Positions 1-8,203 of a DNA stretch of 64,000 bases are shown here, in pieces. Position numbers and translations under genes: made by a program. The stretch is from G963667675 sp965249215 (lineage in GTDB: Bacteria > Chloroflexota > Dehalococcoidia > Lucifugimonadales > UBA3495): NCBI GenBank assembly GCA_965249215.1, contig CBDFLN010000002.1, forward strand, positions 124,001 through 188,000. The letters are read 5' to 3'. The notes below the pieces were generated by a model. It was not told the origin of the DNA, did not search any database, and saw only the letters and a program-made list of their open reading frames with translations. Within the stretch, counting starts at the first letter, position 1. Every line of letters starts with the position of its first letter.

Positions 1-19
1 TTCAGAGGTCTTTGGCTAA
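1..19 (+). CDS. 3' tail of an upstream gene, probably sufS (partial)
   Basis: Reading in the frame that starts at base 2, the last codons before the TAA at 17-19 spell S-E-V-F-G. Cysteine desulfurases of the SufS type often end in a similar (R/K)-E-V-F-G sequence, and sufS normally lies directly upstream of sufU. The following ATG is two bases after this stop, so the two are probably one transcript. Only five codons are visible, so the identity is an inference from context. Confidence 0.35.
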
Positions 20-21
20 TA

Positions 22-471
22 ATGTCCAGCCTTGGAGACCTCTACCAGGAGATTTTGCTGGAGCACAACAGCAAGCCCCGCAACTTTCGCAAGCTGGACG
101 ACCCCAGCGAGACGGCCGAGGGCTACAACCCCCTGTGCGGGGACCAGGTTACCGTGTACCTGAAAATCCAAGACGGCATGATCACCGACGCCGGCTTCCA
201 GGGATCCGGCTGCGCCATCTCCAAGGCTTCGGCGTCGATGATGACCCAGAGCGTCAAGGGCCAGACTTTGGAGAAGGCGGGAGAGGTCTCCGACGCCTTC
301 CGCAAAATGATGACCGACCCGGATGCCGACCTCGACTACGACACTCTGGGAGACTTGGAATCGCTGTCCGGCGTGGTGGAATATCCCACCCGGATCAAGT
401 GCGCCGTACTCGCCTGGCACACCCTCAAGGCGGCCATCGAGGGCCGGGGCGACGCCGTAACCACCGAGTAG
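22..471 (+). CDS. sufU: SufU-type Fe-S cluster scaffold / sulfur-transfer protein
   Basis: This 149-residue protein belongs to the IscU/SufU (NifU_N) family, which accepts sulfur from the cysteine desulfurase SufS for Fe-S cluster building in the cytosol. The three metal-binding cysteines are present: C39 in NPLCGD (with D41), C64 in GSGCAIS and C127 in RIKCAVLAW. The loop around residues 97-112, between the second and third cysteines, is the SufU-type insertion that separates it from IscU. It starts two bases after the stop of the probable sufS tail. A second, divergent copy follows 125 bases downstream. Confidence 0.93.
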   Translation: MSSLGDLYQEILLEHNSKPRNFRKLDDPSETAEGYNPLCGDQVTVYLKIQDGMITDAGFQGSGCAISKASASMMTQSVKGQTLEKAGEVSDAFRKMMTDPDADLDYDTLGDLESLSGVVEYPTRIKCAVLAWHTLKAAIEGRGDAVTTE

Positions 472-596
472 TTCGCCTATGCGGCTTTTGGACAGTTGGA
501 GAATGAGGGACTGAGTCCCGATGGCTAACGCCGAAGAGTGCTTGGTTGGCGGACGCAGCGTGCCGGCCAAATCCGAAAGATACGCAAGAGATTGAA

Positions 597-1070
597 ATGA
601 CTCAAGTCCCCGATGTCCCCCTGGGAGGCCTCTACGGGGACGCCGTCCTCGACCACTACCGCAACCCTCGCCATCGCGCCCCGATTCCTTCCCCCGACGT
701 GCAGGCCGAGGAGTACAACCCCTTCTGCGGCGACCGGGTCTGCCTGGCCCTTAAACTCGACAGACGCGGCCGGATCGTTCAGGCGGGCGCGAACTCAGAG
801 GGCTGCTCTATCATCCAGGCCGCGGCCTCCATGATGGCCGGCGCGCTCCAGGGGAAGAACCTGGACCAGGCGGCCTCCCTCTCCGGGCTGTTCCAAGACA
901 TGATGCGGGGCAATTCCCTATCGTCTGCTCAGGAAGAGGGCTTGGGCGACCTCAAGGCGCTGACCGTGGTGCGGGCCTATCCCGTACGCATCAAGTGCGC
1001 CCTTCTTCCCTGGACCGCTTTGGAAGTGGGCCTGGAAAACTACAGGTCCAGCCACACCCGGGACCAGTAG
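597..1070 (+). CDS. Second SufU-like Fe-S scaffold paralogue
   Basis: This 157-residue protein is a divergent paralogue of the SufU directly upstream. It keeps the cysteine ligands C44 (NPFCGD, with D46), C70 (EGCSII) and C134 (RIKCALLPW). The glycine-serine before the second cysteine is replaced by S-E, so the active-site loop differs. I chose the ATG at 597, preceded by AAGAG, over an upstream TTG at 546 because homology begins at MTQVPDVPLG. Its 3' end overlaps the convergent substrate-binding protein gene by 31 bases. Keeping both copies suggests separate jobs, for instance sulfur relay versus scaffold, but the sequence does not show which. Confidence 0.85.
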   Translation: MTQVPDVPLGGLYGDAVLDHYRNPRHRAPIPSPDVQAEEYNPFCGDRVCLALKLDRRGRIVQAGANSEGCSIIQAAASMMAGALQGKNLDQAASLSGLFQDMMRGNSLSSAQEEGLGDLKALTVVRAYPVRIKCALLPWTALEVGLENYRSSHTRDQ

Positions 1071-2812
1071 CCGTACTCCGACAGCGCGGTGTTGGGGTAA
1101 AACCCCTTCACGCTCTCGTCGAACACCCACCTGAAGCCGCTGCTGATGGGCACGAACAGGTAGGCCCGCTCCAGCAAGTACCGCTGGATTTCCTCCAGTT
1201 GCGCCCTCCGCTTCACCGGGTCAAACTCCGATGCCTGCTCCTGTATCATGGCGTCCAGTGCCGGGTCCTGGTGTCCCGTCACGTTCCACTGCCCTGTGCT
1301 GTGCAGCAGGCCCATCAGGTAGCTGTTGGTAGTCGACGTGGGCGGCAGCGCCCCCAAGGCCAACTCATAGTCCCGGTAATCGTAGACTTCCTCGCTGAAC
1401 TGCTGCGGGTTGAGACGCCTGATGACCGGGTTGAACCCCGCCTGCGTCAGGTCGTAGGCTATGAGTTCGGCCATGTCCACGTATATCCCCGTCTGCCCGG
1501 GGGTGCGCACCGCAATCTCAATGTCCAACGGGGCAGCCGCGTCCAGGCCCGCCAGCAGTTGCCGCGCCTGTTCCGGGTCGGCGAAATACCGGCCGCGCAT
1601 CTCGTCCCGGCTCAGAAGCCACTGCGGGTCCTGCACCGGCACCCCCGCGCTGGACAGGCCGTGCCCCGACCACAGCAGGTCCGCGTAGTCCCACGGGTCT
1701 ATGGCCGCCAGGATGGCCTGCCGCACCGGCAGGGACTCCAGGGCCGCAGCTTGCACGTTCATGGACAGGCCGATTCCCGTCCCGGCTTGCTTGGAAATAA
1801 CCGAGCCCACGCCCGCGCCGGAGCGGTCCAGCATTCGCCACTCTTCCGGCGACAGCAGCGCCACGTCGACCAGCCCGCTTTGGAACACCGCCAGTTGCGT
1901 TAGGTCGGACGCTCCTGGCTGGGAAGCCCGGACCGCCTTGATTTGCAATTGGTCCAGGAACGGCAGCCCGTCCTCGAAATAGCCCGGGTTGCGCCTCAGA
2001 TTGGTGCCCACGCCCGGGACGCTCTCTTCCCATATCCACGGCCCGGTGCCGATCACCGGGCTGCTCTGCAGGTCGCCGTACTCCGCCACCACCTCCGGCG
2101 CTACGATCTTGGCGTGGCCGTCGGCCAGCGACGCCAGCAGGTCCGCATCCAGGAGCCCCAGCTCCACCCTCAGCGTGTTAGGCCCCAGGGCCTCGATGTC
2201 CCCGGCTGACGACAACAGGTGTGCGTTGGGCCAACCCGGCGTGCGCAGCCGCTCGTAGCTGAACACTATGTCCTCGGCTTCGAGAGGCCGTCCGTTCACC
2301 GGCCCAATGTCCTGCCAAGTCACGCCCGGCCGTAGCTGGAACTCGTAGGCGAAGTCCTGGGTCAGCTCCCAGCTTTGGCACAGGTCGCACTCCAGCACCA
2401 TGCTGGGTTGGCCCGCCTCCGGCCCCGGCTGCAGCTTCATCAACCGGCTGTATGCCAGGCCGGGCCCCAGGGAAGCCAGCGTCTCCTGAACGCTCTGGTG
2501 CACGTCCAGGTGGGGCACGTCGGCGAAACCCGCCACCCTCAGCGTCCCTCCCCTTTCGCCCTGGGGAGCCGGAGTCCATGCCGCCGCGGGCTCTGGAGTC
2601 GGCGTGGGCGCCGGAGTGGCCGCAGGCGCCGTGGCCGTGGGCGCCTGTGTGGCCGTGGGCGCCGGTGTGGCCGTGGCCTGAATGGTCTCCGTAGGGTCAG
2701 GCGTCGCCGTCGGCCGGCTTTCCTCTGTTGCCGGCGCCTGGCTGTCGGATTGGCAGGCTGCCGCCAACAGCAGCAGCCCAATGATTGTCACGAGTCTGGC
2801 TAGGTGCCTCAT
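1040..2812 (-). CDS. ABC transporter substrate-binding lipoprotein, peptide/nickel family (SBP_bac_5)
   Basis: A 590-residue extracytoplasmic solute-binding protein of the DppA/OppA type. Residues 1-20 form a lipoprotein signal ending in the lipobox LAAAC, with C20 as the lipidated residue. Residues 21-80 are a Pro/Thr/Ala-rich linker, as in other surface lipoproteins of this genome. The remainder matches the SBP_bac_5 fold, with the features DIVFSYERLR, VIGTGPWIWEE and PVRQAILAAID. No permease or ATPase gene lies nearby, so the partner transporter is elsewhere and the ligand cannot be named; oligopeptides are the usual guess. A promoter lies about 100 bases upstream. The 3' end overlaps the convergent SufU-like gene. 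Confidence 0.9.
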   Translation of the reverse strand: MRHLARLVTIIGLLLLAAACQSDSQAPATEESRPTATPDPTETIQATATPAPTATQAPTATAPAATPAPTPTPEPAAAWTPAPQGERGGTLRVAGFADVPHLDVHQSVQETLASLGPGLAYSRLMKLQPGPEAGQPSMVLECDLCQSWELTQDFAYEFQLRPGVTWQDIGPVNGRPLEAEDIVFSYERLRTPGWPNAHLLSSAGDIEALGPNTLRVELGLLDADLLASLADGHAKIVAPEVVAEYGDLQSSPVIGTGPWIWEESVPGVGTNLRRNPGYFEDGLPFLDQLQIKAVRASQPGASDLTQLAVFQSGLVDVALLSPEEWRMLDRSGAGVGSVISKQAGTGIGLSMNVQAAALESLPVRQAILAAIDPWDYADLLWSGHGLSSAGVPVQDPQWLLSRDEMRGRYFADPEQARQLLAGLDAAAPLDIEIAVRTPGQTGIYVDMAELIAYDLTQAGFNPVIRRLNPQQFSEEVYDYRDYELALGALPPTSTTNSYLMGLLHSTGQWNVTGHQDPALDAMIQEQASEFDPVKRRAQLEEIQRYLLERAYLFVPISSGFRWVFDESVKGFYPNTALSEYGYWSRVWLDL

Positions 2813-2910
2813 TCCCCCTCCCGGACCGCCCGGCGACCGCCGTTCGGCGCGGCGGACGTCTAGTATCTCGACCGTCTAACGGCTCAGCCGTGCAATAGCG
2901 CAGATATACA

Positions 2911-2939
2911 ATTATAGGGAACCCTGCCGCCACTCCCAA
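2911..2939 (-). promoter_or_regulatory. Candidate sigma-70 promoter for the substrate-binding lipoprotein
   Basis: On the minus strand TTGGGA (2939-2934) and a perfect TATAAT (2916-2911) are separated by 17 bases. The lipoprotein start codon is about 100 bases downstream. The call rests on motif and spacing only. Confidence 0.5.
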
Positions 2940-3099
2940 GCTGCGCCCCCTGCAAACTATGACCAAAATTGCAACGCCGCAGCCCGCCGCAGGACCGGCG
3001 GCTGCGCTACGCCGATGGTCCGGGAAGGTGTGATTTGGTCGGCCCTCGGCAGCTCCTGACCGTAGCAGGCTATTCAGAAAGCGTCGAAAAACCTAAGTT

Positions 3100-3170
3100 C
3101 TCCCCATTACGAAGGGGGAGATTTAGAGGGGGTCACTCCACCCCTAACCTCCCCCTTCGCAGGGGGAGGG
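3100..3170. repeat. Short dispersed inverted repeat in the 2813-3191 gap
   Basis: The arms are C-rich and G-rich blocks: CTCCCC...GAAGGGGGAG at 3100-3120 and CTCCCCCTTC...AGGGGGAG at 3149-3168. A similar palindrome lies at 58701-58747, so this looks like a small dispersed REP/MITE-like element. Nothing coding is supported in the rest of the 380-base gap between the lipoprotein and DinB-like genes. Confidence 0.55.
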
Positions 3171-3191
3171 ACTGGTTGAACACCCTCTAAA

Positions 3192-3707
3192 TCAGCCCTT
3201 GACGACTTCCGACCGCAACAGTCCCTTTAGATAGGCCACCTGCCCCTGGTGCTGGTGGAACTCCGCGACCAGCAACCTGAACACCACCCCAACCGACGTC
3301 TCGGGCCGCCGTTCCCTGGGAACCAGGTCGAAGTCCTCCGGCGCCAGCCCCCTCAGGTAGTCCAGGGTCTGTTCCCTCACCGCACGGGCGTACTCCAGCA
3401 ACTGCTGCAGCTCCAGGGCGGGAAAGCCGGCGACCTGCTCGGCAGTGTGGCCGAAACCGTTGTCCCGCGTCGGCAGCCCGAACCACTCGTTCCACCCGTC
3501 CCGCTCCCAAATCTCGTTGCGGTTCTGGATGAAGAACTGTATCCACATGTCCTCCACCCGGAACGTGTGCCACAGAATCCAGCCGATGTGGTTGGCCTCC
3601 GGCCCGGACCGCCAGGCCAGTTCCTGTGGACTTAGGTCGCTGATAGTCTCCATGAGCGCCTCACGTTCCTGCACCAAAGCGTCCTCGATAAACCCCTTCA
3701 AGTCCAT
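3192..3707 (-). CDS. DinB-like four-helix metal-binding protein
   Basis: This 171-residue protein matches the DinB/YfiT-like superfamily, four-helix proteins with a His-coordinated metal site. Members include thiol S-transferases and many proteins of unknown function. Candidate ligands are the histidine in NHIGWILWHTFRVEDMW (about residue 40) and the histidines in EFHQHQGQ (about residue 150). The start ATG has AGGGAG eight bases upstream, and a TATAAT lies on the minus strand at 3751-3746. The gene stands alone, convergent with nothing close, so no substrate can be inferred. Confidence 0.8.
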   Translation of the reverse strand: MDLKGFIEDALVQEREALMETISDLSPQELAWRSGPEANHIGWILWHTFRVEDMWIQFFIQNRNEIWERDGWNEWFGLPTRDNGFGHTAEQVAGFPALELQQLLEYARAVREQTLDYLRGLAPEDFDLVPRERRPETSVGVVFRLLVAEFHQHQGQVAYLKGLLRSEVVKG

Positions 3708-3759
3708 TTATTTGCTCCCTTCGAATTGATTGGCGCTTTGTGATGATTATAATGCAGGC

Positions 3760-3843
3760 CCAACTGCCGCCCGCTCGTCGCGCAAACTTCTGCTAACCTG
3801 TCCAACTGAAGCCCGCCCGTCGCTCAAACTCTGACTAATTCGG
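3760..3843. repeat. Two imperfect 42-bp direct repeats in the 3708-4171 gap
   Basis: Both units begin CCAACTG, run through a GCCCGC/CGTCG core and continue with CAAAC (units at 3760 and 3802). They are clearly diverged. I see no other structure and no supported gene in this 464-base gap apart from the minus-strand TATAAT serving the DinB-like gene. Confidence 0.4.
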
Positions 3844-4171
3844 AGGCGTCTCCTGCCCGACGCGAACCTAAAGCACATCCATAGCCAATCAGGCCTAAGC
3901 AACGCCCAAGTGCGTGGCCCCATATCCCAATCAGATACCGACCTCCACTGGCCGCACCACCTCACTGCGTGAGACGGAAACCATGCCTGCCCGTCAGCCG
4001 CCATCATCCCCCGTTCGTCCTTGTATCTTAACCATGGACGGGACAGACCGCTTCGTCCTGGGTCTTGAAGGACACTAACCATACAACCCCACGCCGCCCC
4101 TGCCTGCTTGGTCTCGGGAATGATCGTAAAGTAAGTTTGGCGTCATCCGCATATTCTGCTAAAATGTCAAA

Positions 4172-4648
4172 ATGCCGATGATTTACCGTCTCCCTAAGCG
4201 AATAGCGGGCGACCTAGCTTCAGGCACGGTGGTCGGCGTGTTTGGCATCCCGGTAGCCTGCATCGCGGTCCTCTGGGTCTTGGGTTTGCTGCTGTACCCA
4301 ATGGCAGGCCCAGCCGCTTGGGACCCCGCTCACAGCTTCGCCGTGGCAGTGCTCCCTGCGCTACTCCTACCCCTGTTCTGGCTGGCCGTGGCTGTATCCC
4401 TCTTTGCCGTGACCGCTGGCTTCGGCCATTGGTGCCTCTTGATGAAGCCGACCATTACTCGGGACACTACGCTTTTGTCGCTGGTGCGGCGGTTTGAGGC
4501 CATTGCCTCATCGCTACCATTCCCAGGACCCCTGCCTGGCCGCCTCGATCTCGTCGAGCTGGGCGGTTCCATCCTCGGTTCCTCTAGTCGCCGAATGGCG
4601 ACCCCCAACGCCGCAGTACTGTCCGGTGCCTCTCCTCTGCTGGAATAA
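4172..4648 (+). CDS. Hypothetical small membrane protein
   Basis: This 158-residue protein has two strongly hydrophobic stretches, about residues 18-46 and 56-82, likely transmembrane helices. A Ser/Pro/Gly-rich cytoplasmic or surface tail follows. I recognise no family motif. The ATG is preceded by A-rich sequence without a clear Shine-Dalgarno site. It lies in a sparse accessory stretch upstream of an insertion sequence. Confidence 0.45.
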   Translation: MPMIYRLPKRIAGDLASGTVVGVFGIPVACIAVLWVLGLLLYPMAGPAAWDPAHSFAVAVLPALLLPLFWLAVAVSLFAVTAGFGHWCLLMKPTITRDTTLLSLVRRFEAIASSLPFPGPLPGRLDLVELGGSILGSSSRRMATPNAAVLSGASPLLE

Positions 4649-4830
4649 CCCCCGTCTCCACTGTAGGCCGTAACGGTCAGCGACCCTGCGTGGCGTCGTA
4701 GGGATTGTCTGCTGCGGCTGAATGCCCCCTTTCCGTGAGGCCTGTTAGGCGGACGATCGTCGTTGTAATGCCGTCGGTGGTTGCCCTATTCGGCAGGACT
4801 TCGTTCCCATTCGACCATCAAGGAGAAAAT

Positions 4831-4968
4831 ATGCCAAGAAAACGCCCAGGCAAACCTAGACGAGACCGGAAAGGACGGTTCAGACCGGCGAATCCCGGCG
4901 AAAAAGCAAAGGATTTGGCCACCAAGGCAAAGAGGGCTTGGAAACGTTTCGAGAGGTCCATTGGGTAA
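4831..4968 (+). CDS. Small basic hypothetical protein (45 aa)
   Basis: The start ATG is preceded by AAGGAG at 4819-4824, one of the clearest ribosome binding sites in the accessory region. The 45-residue product is about one-third Lys/Arg: MPRKRPGKPRRDRKGRF at the N-terminus, then a helix-forming KAKDLATKAKRAWKRF stretch. The charge suggests nucleic-acid binding, but no family is recognised. A longer in-frame reading from 4705 lacks a comparable binding site, so the short form is preferred. Confidence 0.5.
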   Translation: MPRKRPGKPRRDRKGRFRPANPGEKAKDLATKAKRAWKRFERSIG

Positions 4969-4972
4969 GAAC

Positions 4973-5113
4973 ATGTCCCAATCTGCAAGAGAATTCAATC
5001 GCCAATTGAGCAAGGACGTCAAAATGACCGTCGCCAACCGTTTTCAAGTGGCGAGTGAGGCAAGGATGCCCATCGCCTTAGCCCGAATCCACCGAAGGAG
5101 GGCGTCGGGTTAG
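4973..5113 (+). CDS. Possible small ORF (46 aa) following the basic protein
   Basis: An ATG four bases after the preceding stop opens a 46-residue frame beginning MSQSAREFNRQL and ending in a basic IHRRRASG tail. There is no convincing Shine-Dalgarno sequence, so expression would depend on translational coupling to the small basic gene. It ends just before the insertion-sequence region, and it may be a remnant cut by that insertion. No homology is recognised. Confidence 0.25.
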   Translation: MSQSAREFNRQLSKDVKMTVANRFQVASEARMPIALARIHRRRASG

Positions 5114-5132
5114 CGTCCTGAAGCGGCAAGAA

Positions 5133-6528
5133 GGTGCTCCTGTGCTTCTGGGATAATGGTTTTGTAGCAAAAAACCGACCCCGGAAAAGGAGCACCCAAT
5201 AGATGCTGCCACGCAACCACCCCGACCGGATCCAAATCACCTTCGACGACCGCCGCTTGGTGGCCAATGCCGGGCTGCTCCTTCCGGCCACCCTGGCGCG
5301 GCACCTCGGCCTGCCCGAACTCGTCCGGCAGCGCCTCGACCTGGGCGATGCCCCGGGGCGGGCGAACACGAGCGACAAGATGATGACGCTGGTGGCGTCT
5401 GCGCTGGCTGGGGGCGACTGCATTGACGACGCCGATGTGTTGCGCACCGGGGGGACGGCCTGCACCCTGGGCGGCACGGTCAAGGCGCCATCCACCCTGG
5501 GCACCTTCCTGCGCAGCTTCCGGTGGGGCCACGTCCGTCAACTCGACCGGGTGAGCCGCGAGTTGCTGGCCCGGGCTTGGCAGGCCGGGGCGGGACCCGG
5601 CGACGGGCCCCTGACCATTGACCTGGACTCCACCATCTGCGAGACCTACGGACTGGCCAAGGAGGGCGCACGCCACCACGGCTATACCGGCAAGCGGGGC
5701 TATCACCCGCTGTTGGCCGTCGCCGCCGGCACCGGCGACGTGCTGATGTCCCGGCTGCGCGAGGGCCGCGCCAACACCGCCCGGGGCGCCGCCCACTTTC
5801 TGCGGGAGACGGTGGGGCGGGTACGCTACGCCGGGGCCAACGGACGACTCACGCTACGGGCCGACAGCGGGTTCTACACTCATGGCGTGGTATCCGTCTG
5901 CCGCAAGATGGATGTCCGCTTCTCCATCACCATCCGCCAGCACAAGAGCCTGCGCAATCTCATCGAGACGATACCCGAGGATGCCTGGACTCCCATTCCC
6001 TACTGGATGGACGGCGCCGCCGATGTGGCCGAGACCACCTGCACTCCCTTCCAGAGTGAACCTGACGCCGCGCCGGTGCGGCTCATCGTCCGGCGTGTGA
6101 AGCCCACGCCCGGTTCCCAGTTGGCCCTCTTCGCCAAATACAGCTATCACGGGTTCATCACCGACCGGGACGGGGAGTTGCTCGAACTGGAGGCTGACCA
6201 TCGCCGCCACGCCGAGATCGAGAATGCCATACGCGACCTCAAGTACGGCGTCGGGCTGAACCATCTCCCCTCGGGCCGCTTCGCCGCCAACGGCGCCTGG
6301 CTGGCCGTCCAGACGATGGCCCACAACCTGGCCCGCTGGACCGCGCGGATCGGTCTGGGAGAGCGGATAGCCACCACCAAGACCCTCCGGCGGCGGTTCT
6401 TCTCCCTGGCCGGACGGCTCACCCGCTCGGCACGCCGGTTGACCCTGCATCTTCCGGATCGCTGGCCTTGGGCTGAGAAGTTCAGCCGCGCCTTGGCCCG
6501 GCTGCGAGCCATTCCACTCCCGGCCTGA
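5133..6528 (+). mobile_element. IS1380-type insertion sequence (ends not fully resolved)
   Basis: An intact DDE transposase is preceded by a 9-bp inverted repeat, GGTGCTCCT at 5133-5141 and its complement at 5188-5196, just upstream of the start codon. I could not find matching terminal inverted repeats or a TTAA-type target duplication around the gene, so the outer limits are uncertain. The right end may lie in the otherwise empty 6529-6789 stretch or may be degraded. Confidence 0.55.
5203..6528 (+). CDS. IS1380-family transposase
   Basis: A 441-residue DDE transposase of the IS1380 type. The catalytic carboxylates sit in recognisable contexts: TIDLDST (D140/D142), RADSGFY (D221) and HAEIENAIRDLK (E338/E340). 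The family signature YTGKRGYHPLLA is at residues 161-173. The length is normal for IS1380, and no frameshift or stop interrupts the frame, so the enzyme may be active. The ATG follows a purine-rich AAAAGGAGCACCCAATAG leader. It sits between two sets of orphan genes, in keeping with an insertion hot spot. Confidence 0.9.
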   Translation: MLPRNHPDRIQITFDDRRLVANAGLLLPATLARHLGLPELVRQRLDLGDAPGRANTSDKMMTLVASALAGGDCIDDADVLRTGGTACTLGGTVKAPSTLGTFLRSFRWGHVRQLDRVSRELLARAWQAGAGPGDGPLTIDLDSTICETYGLAKEGARHHGYTGKRGYHPLLAVAAGTGDVLMSRLREGRANTARGAAHFLRETVGRVRYAGANGRLTLRADSGFYTHGVVSVCRKMDVRFSITIRQHKSLRNLIETIPEDAWTPIPYWMDGAADVAETTCTPFQSEPDAAPVRLIVRRVKPTPGSQLALFAKYSYHGFITDRDGELLELEADHRRHAEIENAIRDLKYGVGLNHLPSGRFAANGAWLAVQTMAHNLARWTARIGLGERIATTKTLRRRFFSLAGRLTRSARRLTLHLPDRWPWAEKFSRALARLRAIPLPA

Positions 6529-6789
6529 CGGCACCGTCGGCGACCGACCCACCCACCGGACAACCGAAGATCCCCGCAGACTCGCGCCAGCCCGGTCCGA
6601 GAGAGTTCCCTGTTGCGTATTCTCTCGCCATCCCGCGCATCGCAGCTCCTGCAGACGGCCATAGGGGCCCCTGTGCGGCGATGAAGACCGTCCGCCGACC
6701 TCCCTACCCCAAATGGAACCCAGGCTATTTCCCCTGTAGCTCCCTCATCCCCCTTCCGCTTTCCTCACGCCGTCCATCGGTGTCCTTCG
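6529..6789. other. Gap with no recognised feature
   Basis: These 261 bases between the transposase stop and the CoiA-like gene hold no supported gene. They may contain the missing right end of the insertion sequence, but no repeat matching the left side was found. Confidence 0.3.
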
Positions 6790-7641
6790 GTGGATTCGGG
6801 CTTAGGTAGAGACGGCCAACCGCTTAGAGTGGCAGACTCAAACAACGGCCTTTCGGCTGATGCGGTCTGCCTTTGTTGTGGTCATCCAGTTGTCGCCAAA
6901 CAGGGATCGATCAACCAGTGGCATTTCGCCCATCAAGGTGATCTCCCCTCGGGGACCCGTTTGAGTTCCATCCGACAAGGAGAGCTACCAGCCGTCCCGC
7001 TTTGCACCCAAGAGACTTGGTTGCATCGCGCAGGCAAAGCGTTGCTGAGGGAGTCCATTGCCGAATCGATCGAAAACAAGGTTGCGCTGGCGTTGACTTT
7101 TGAGAACGACTGTTACCATAAGTCCCACTTCGTGACCAATATGATTCCTAGGGAAGCGGACAGTGTAGACATGGAATCCCAGCTCCAAGGAATAAGACCA
7201 GACTTGGCTGTGAGAGCCCGCGGTCGCGTGTTGATGTTGTTGGAAGTCATCGTGACTCACAAACCCGAGCCGGCCGTATACGAGTACGGCGTACCCGTTT
7301 TAGAGTTTTGGCTGACTGACGAAAGCGACCTGCGGATGGTGGATGCAAGTATTGGCAATGGCCTACAGGCTTCCCGTATCGCAAATCAAACCCTTTCCAA
7401 AAGGTGCAAGGATAACCGACGACCATGCCGTAGTTGTGGTGCGCCGGTGAAGGGTCGGTTTGTGCTCTGCTACAAATGTGCGCTACATCCTTGTGAAAAT
7501 TGCGGGACCGAGACAACCAGCAAAGGAACATTTTGCTCAGTTGATTGCAAAGCCGAAGCAAGTGGATGGGCAATATGCTCATGTGGTGCCTGGCACTCAG
7601 GTAACTACGAAAGCTGCTACGGTTGTAGTGGCTATACGTAG
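6790..7641 (+). CDS. CoiA-like nuclease-domain protein with C-terminal zinc ribbons
   Basis: This 283-residue protein resembles the competence protein CoiA. It has an N-terminal Cys knuckle (C27-L-C-C30-G) followed by the family signature WHFAH at 44-48. A PD-(D/E)XK-like nuclease core follows, D138 in GIRPDLAV and E152 in LLEVIVTHK. The C-terminal 80 residues carry several CxxC pairs (CRSCGAP, CYKC, CENCG, CSVDC, CSCG, CYGC), which suggests two or three zinc ribbons. CoiA proteins act in processing DNA taken up during transformation; this one may be a stand-alone accessory nuclease. The start is GTG with no clear binding site. It sits directly after an insertion sequence and looks lower in GC than the core genes. 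Confidence 0.6.
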   Translation: MDSGLGRDGQPLRVADSNNGLSADAVCLCCGHPVVAKQGSINQWHFAHQGDLPSGTRLSSIRQGELPAVPLCTQETWLHRAGKALLRESIAESIENKVALALTFENDCYHKSHFVTNMIPREADSVDMESQLQGIRPDLAVRARGRVLMLLEVIVTHKPEPAVYEYGVPVLEFWLTDESDLRMVDASIGNGLQASRIANQTLSKRCKDNRRPCRSCGAPVKGRFVLCYKCALHPCENCGTETTSKGTFCSVDCKAEASGWAICSCGAWHSGNYESCYGCSGYT

Positions 7642-7743
7642 GGACGTACGGCACAAGCAACCATAACCGGCTCGTCATAAGAAGCAACCCATCCTCACTC
7701 CGGCATAGGCACAAGCAAACGAACCCAAGAAAGAGGCGAAGTG

Positions 7744-8154
7744 ATGAACAAGACCAGGTGGACAATCAAATGGGACCCGACCGCAGACACTCGATCTGAG
7801 GAGATGTCTGGAGCGTATAGCCAGGTATTCCCGCTGGGGAAGGACCGCGGGGCTTTGGTATTGAGATATTGGCCGTCCTCCGAAGAAGCGTGGGCCTACT
7901 ATGAAGTTGTCCTGGAGCGCGTTGGCGTGGATGGTTTGGAAGAGGTGATATCCCTCGCCGAATGCCGCTCCATTACAGACGCTATGGAAGCCGGCATCGC
8001 GTGGGCGTTGGCAACGGGATGGATTGGGCGAGTGGGCACGGGTGACGGGCCGGAATGGGAGATACTGGACATCCCTGCCTACTTGCCACAGGATGTTTTT
8101 AGCGATGCAGGAAAATGGACGGTCCAGGATATTGTGGGGAGAACCGCCATATAG
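7744..8154 (+). CDS. Hypothetical protein
   Basis: A soluble, acidic 136-residue protein starting MNKTRWTIKWDP, with AAGAGGCG upstream of the start. It is rich in Trp (TIKWDP, LRYWPSS, IAWALATGWIG, GPEWEILD) and has no signal peptide or transmembrane segment. I recognise no family. It lies between the CoiA-like gene and the large lipoprotein gene, on the same strand as both. Confidence 0.5.
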   Translation: MNKTRWTIKWDPTADTRSEEMSGAYSQVFPLGKDRGALVLRYWPSSEEAWAYYEVVLERVGVDGLEEVISLAECRSITDAMEAGIAWALATGWIGRVGTGDGPEWEILDIPAYLPQDVFSDAGKWTVQDIVGRTAI

Positions 8155-8203
8155 AACGGCTCCGCCCGCCGCTTCACTTATAACAGGGAGCACAAGATAA
8201 CCC

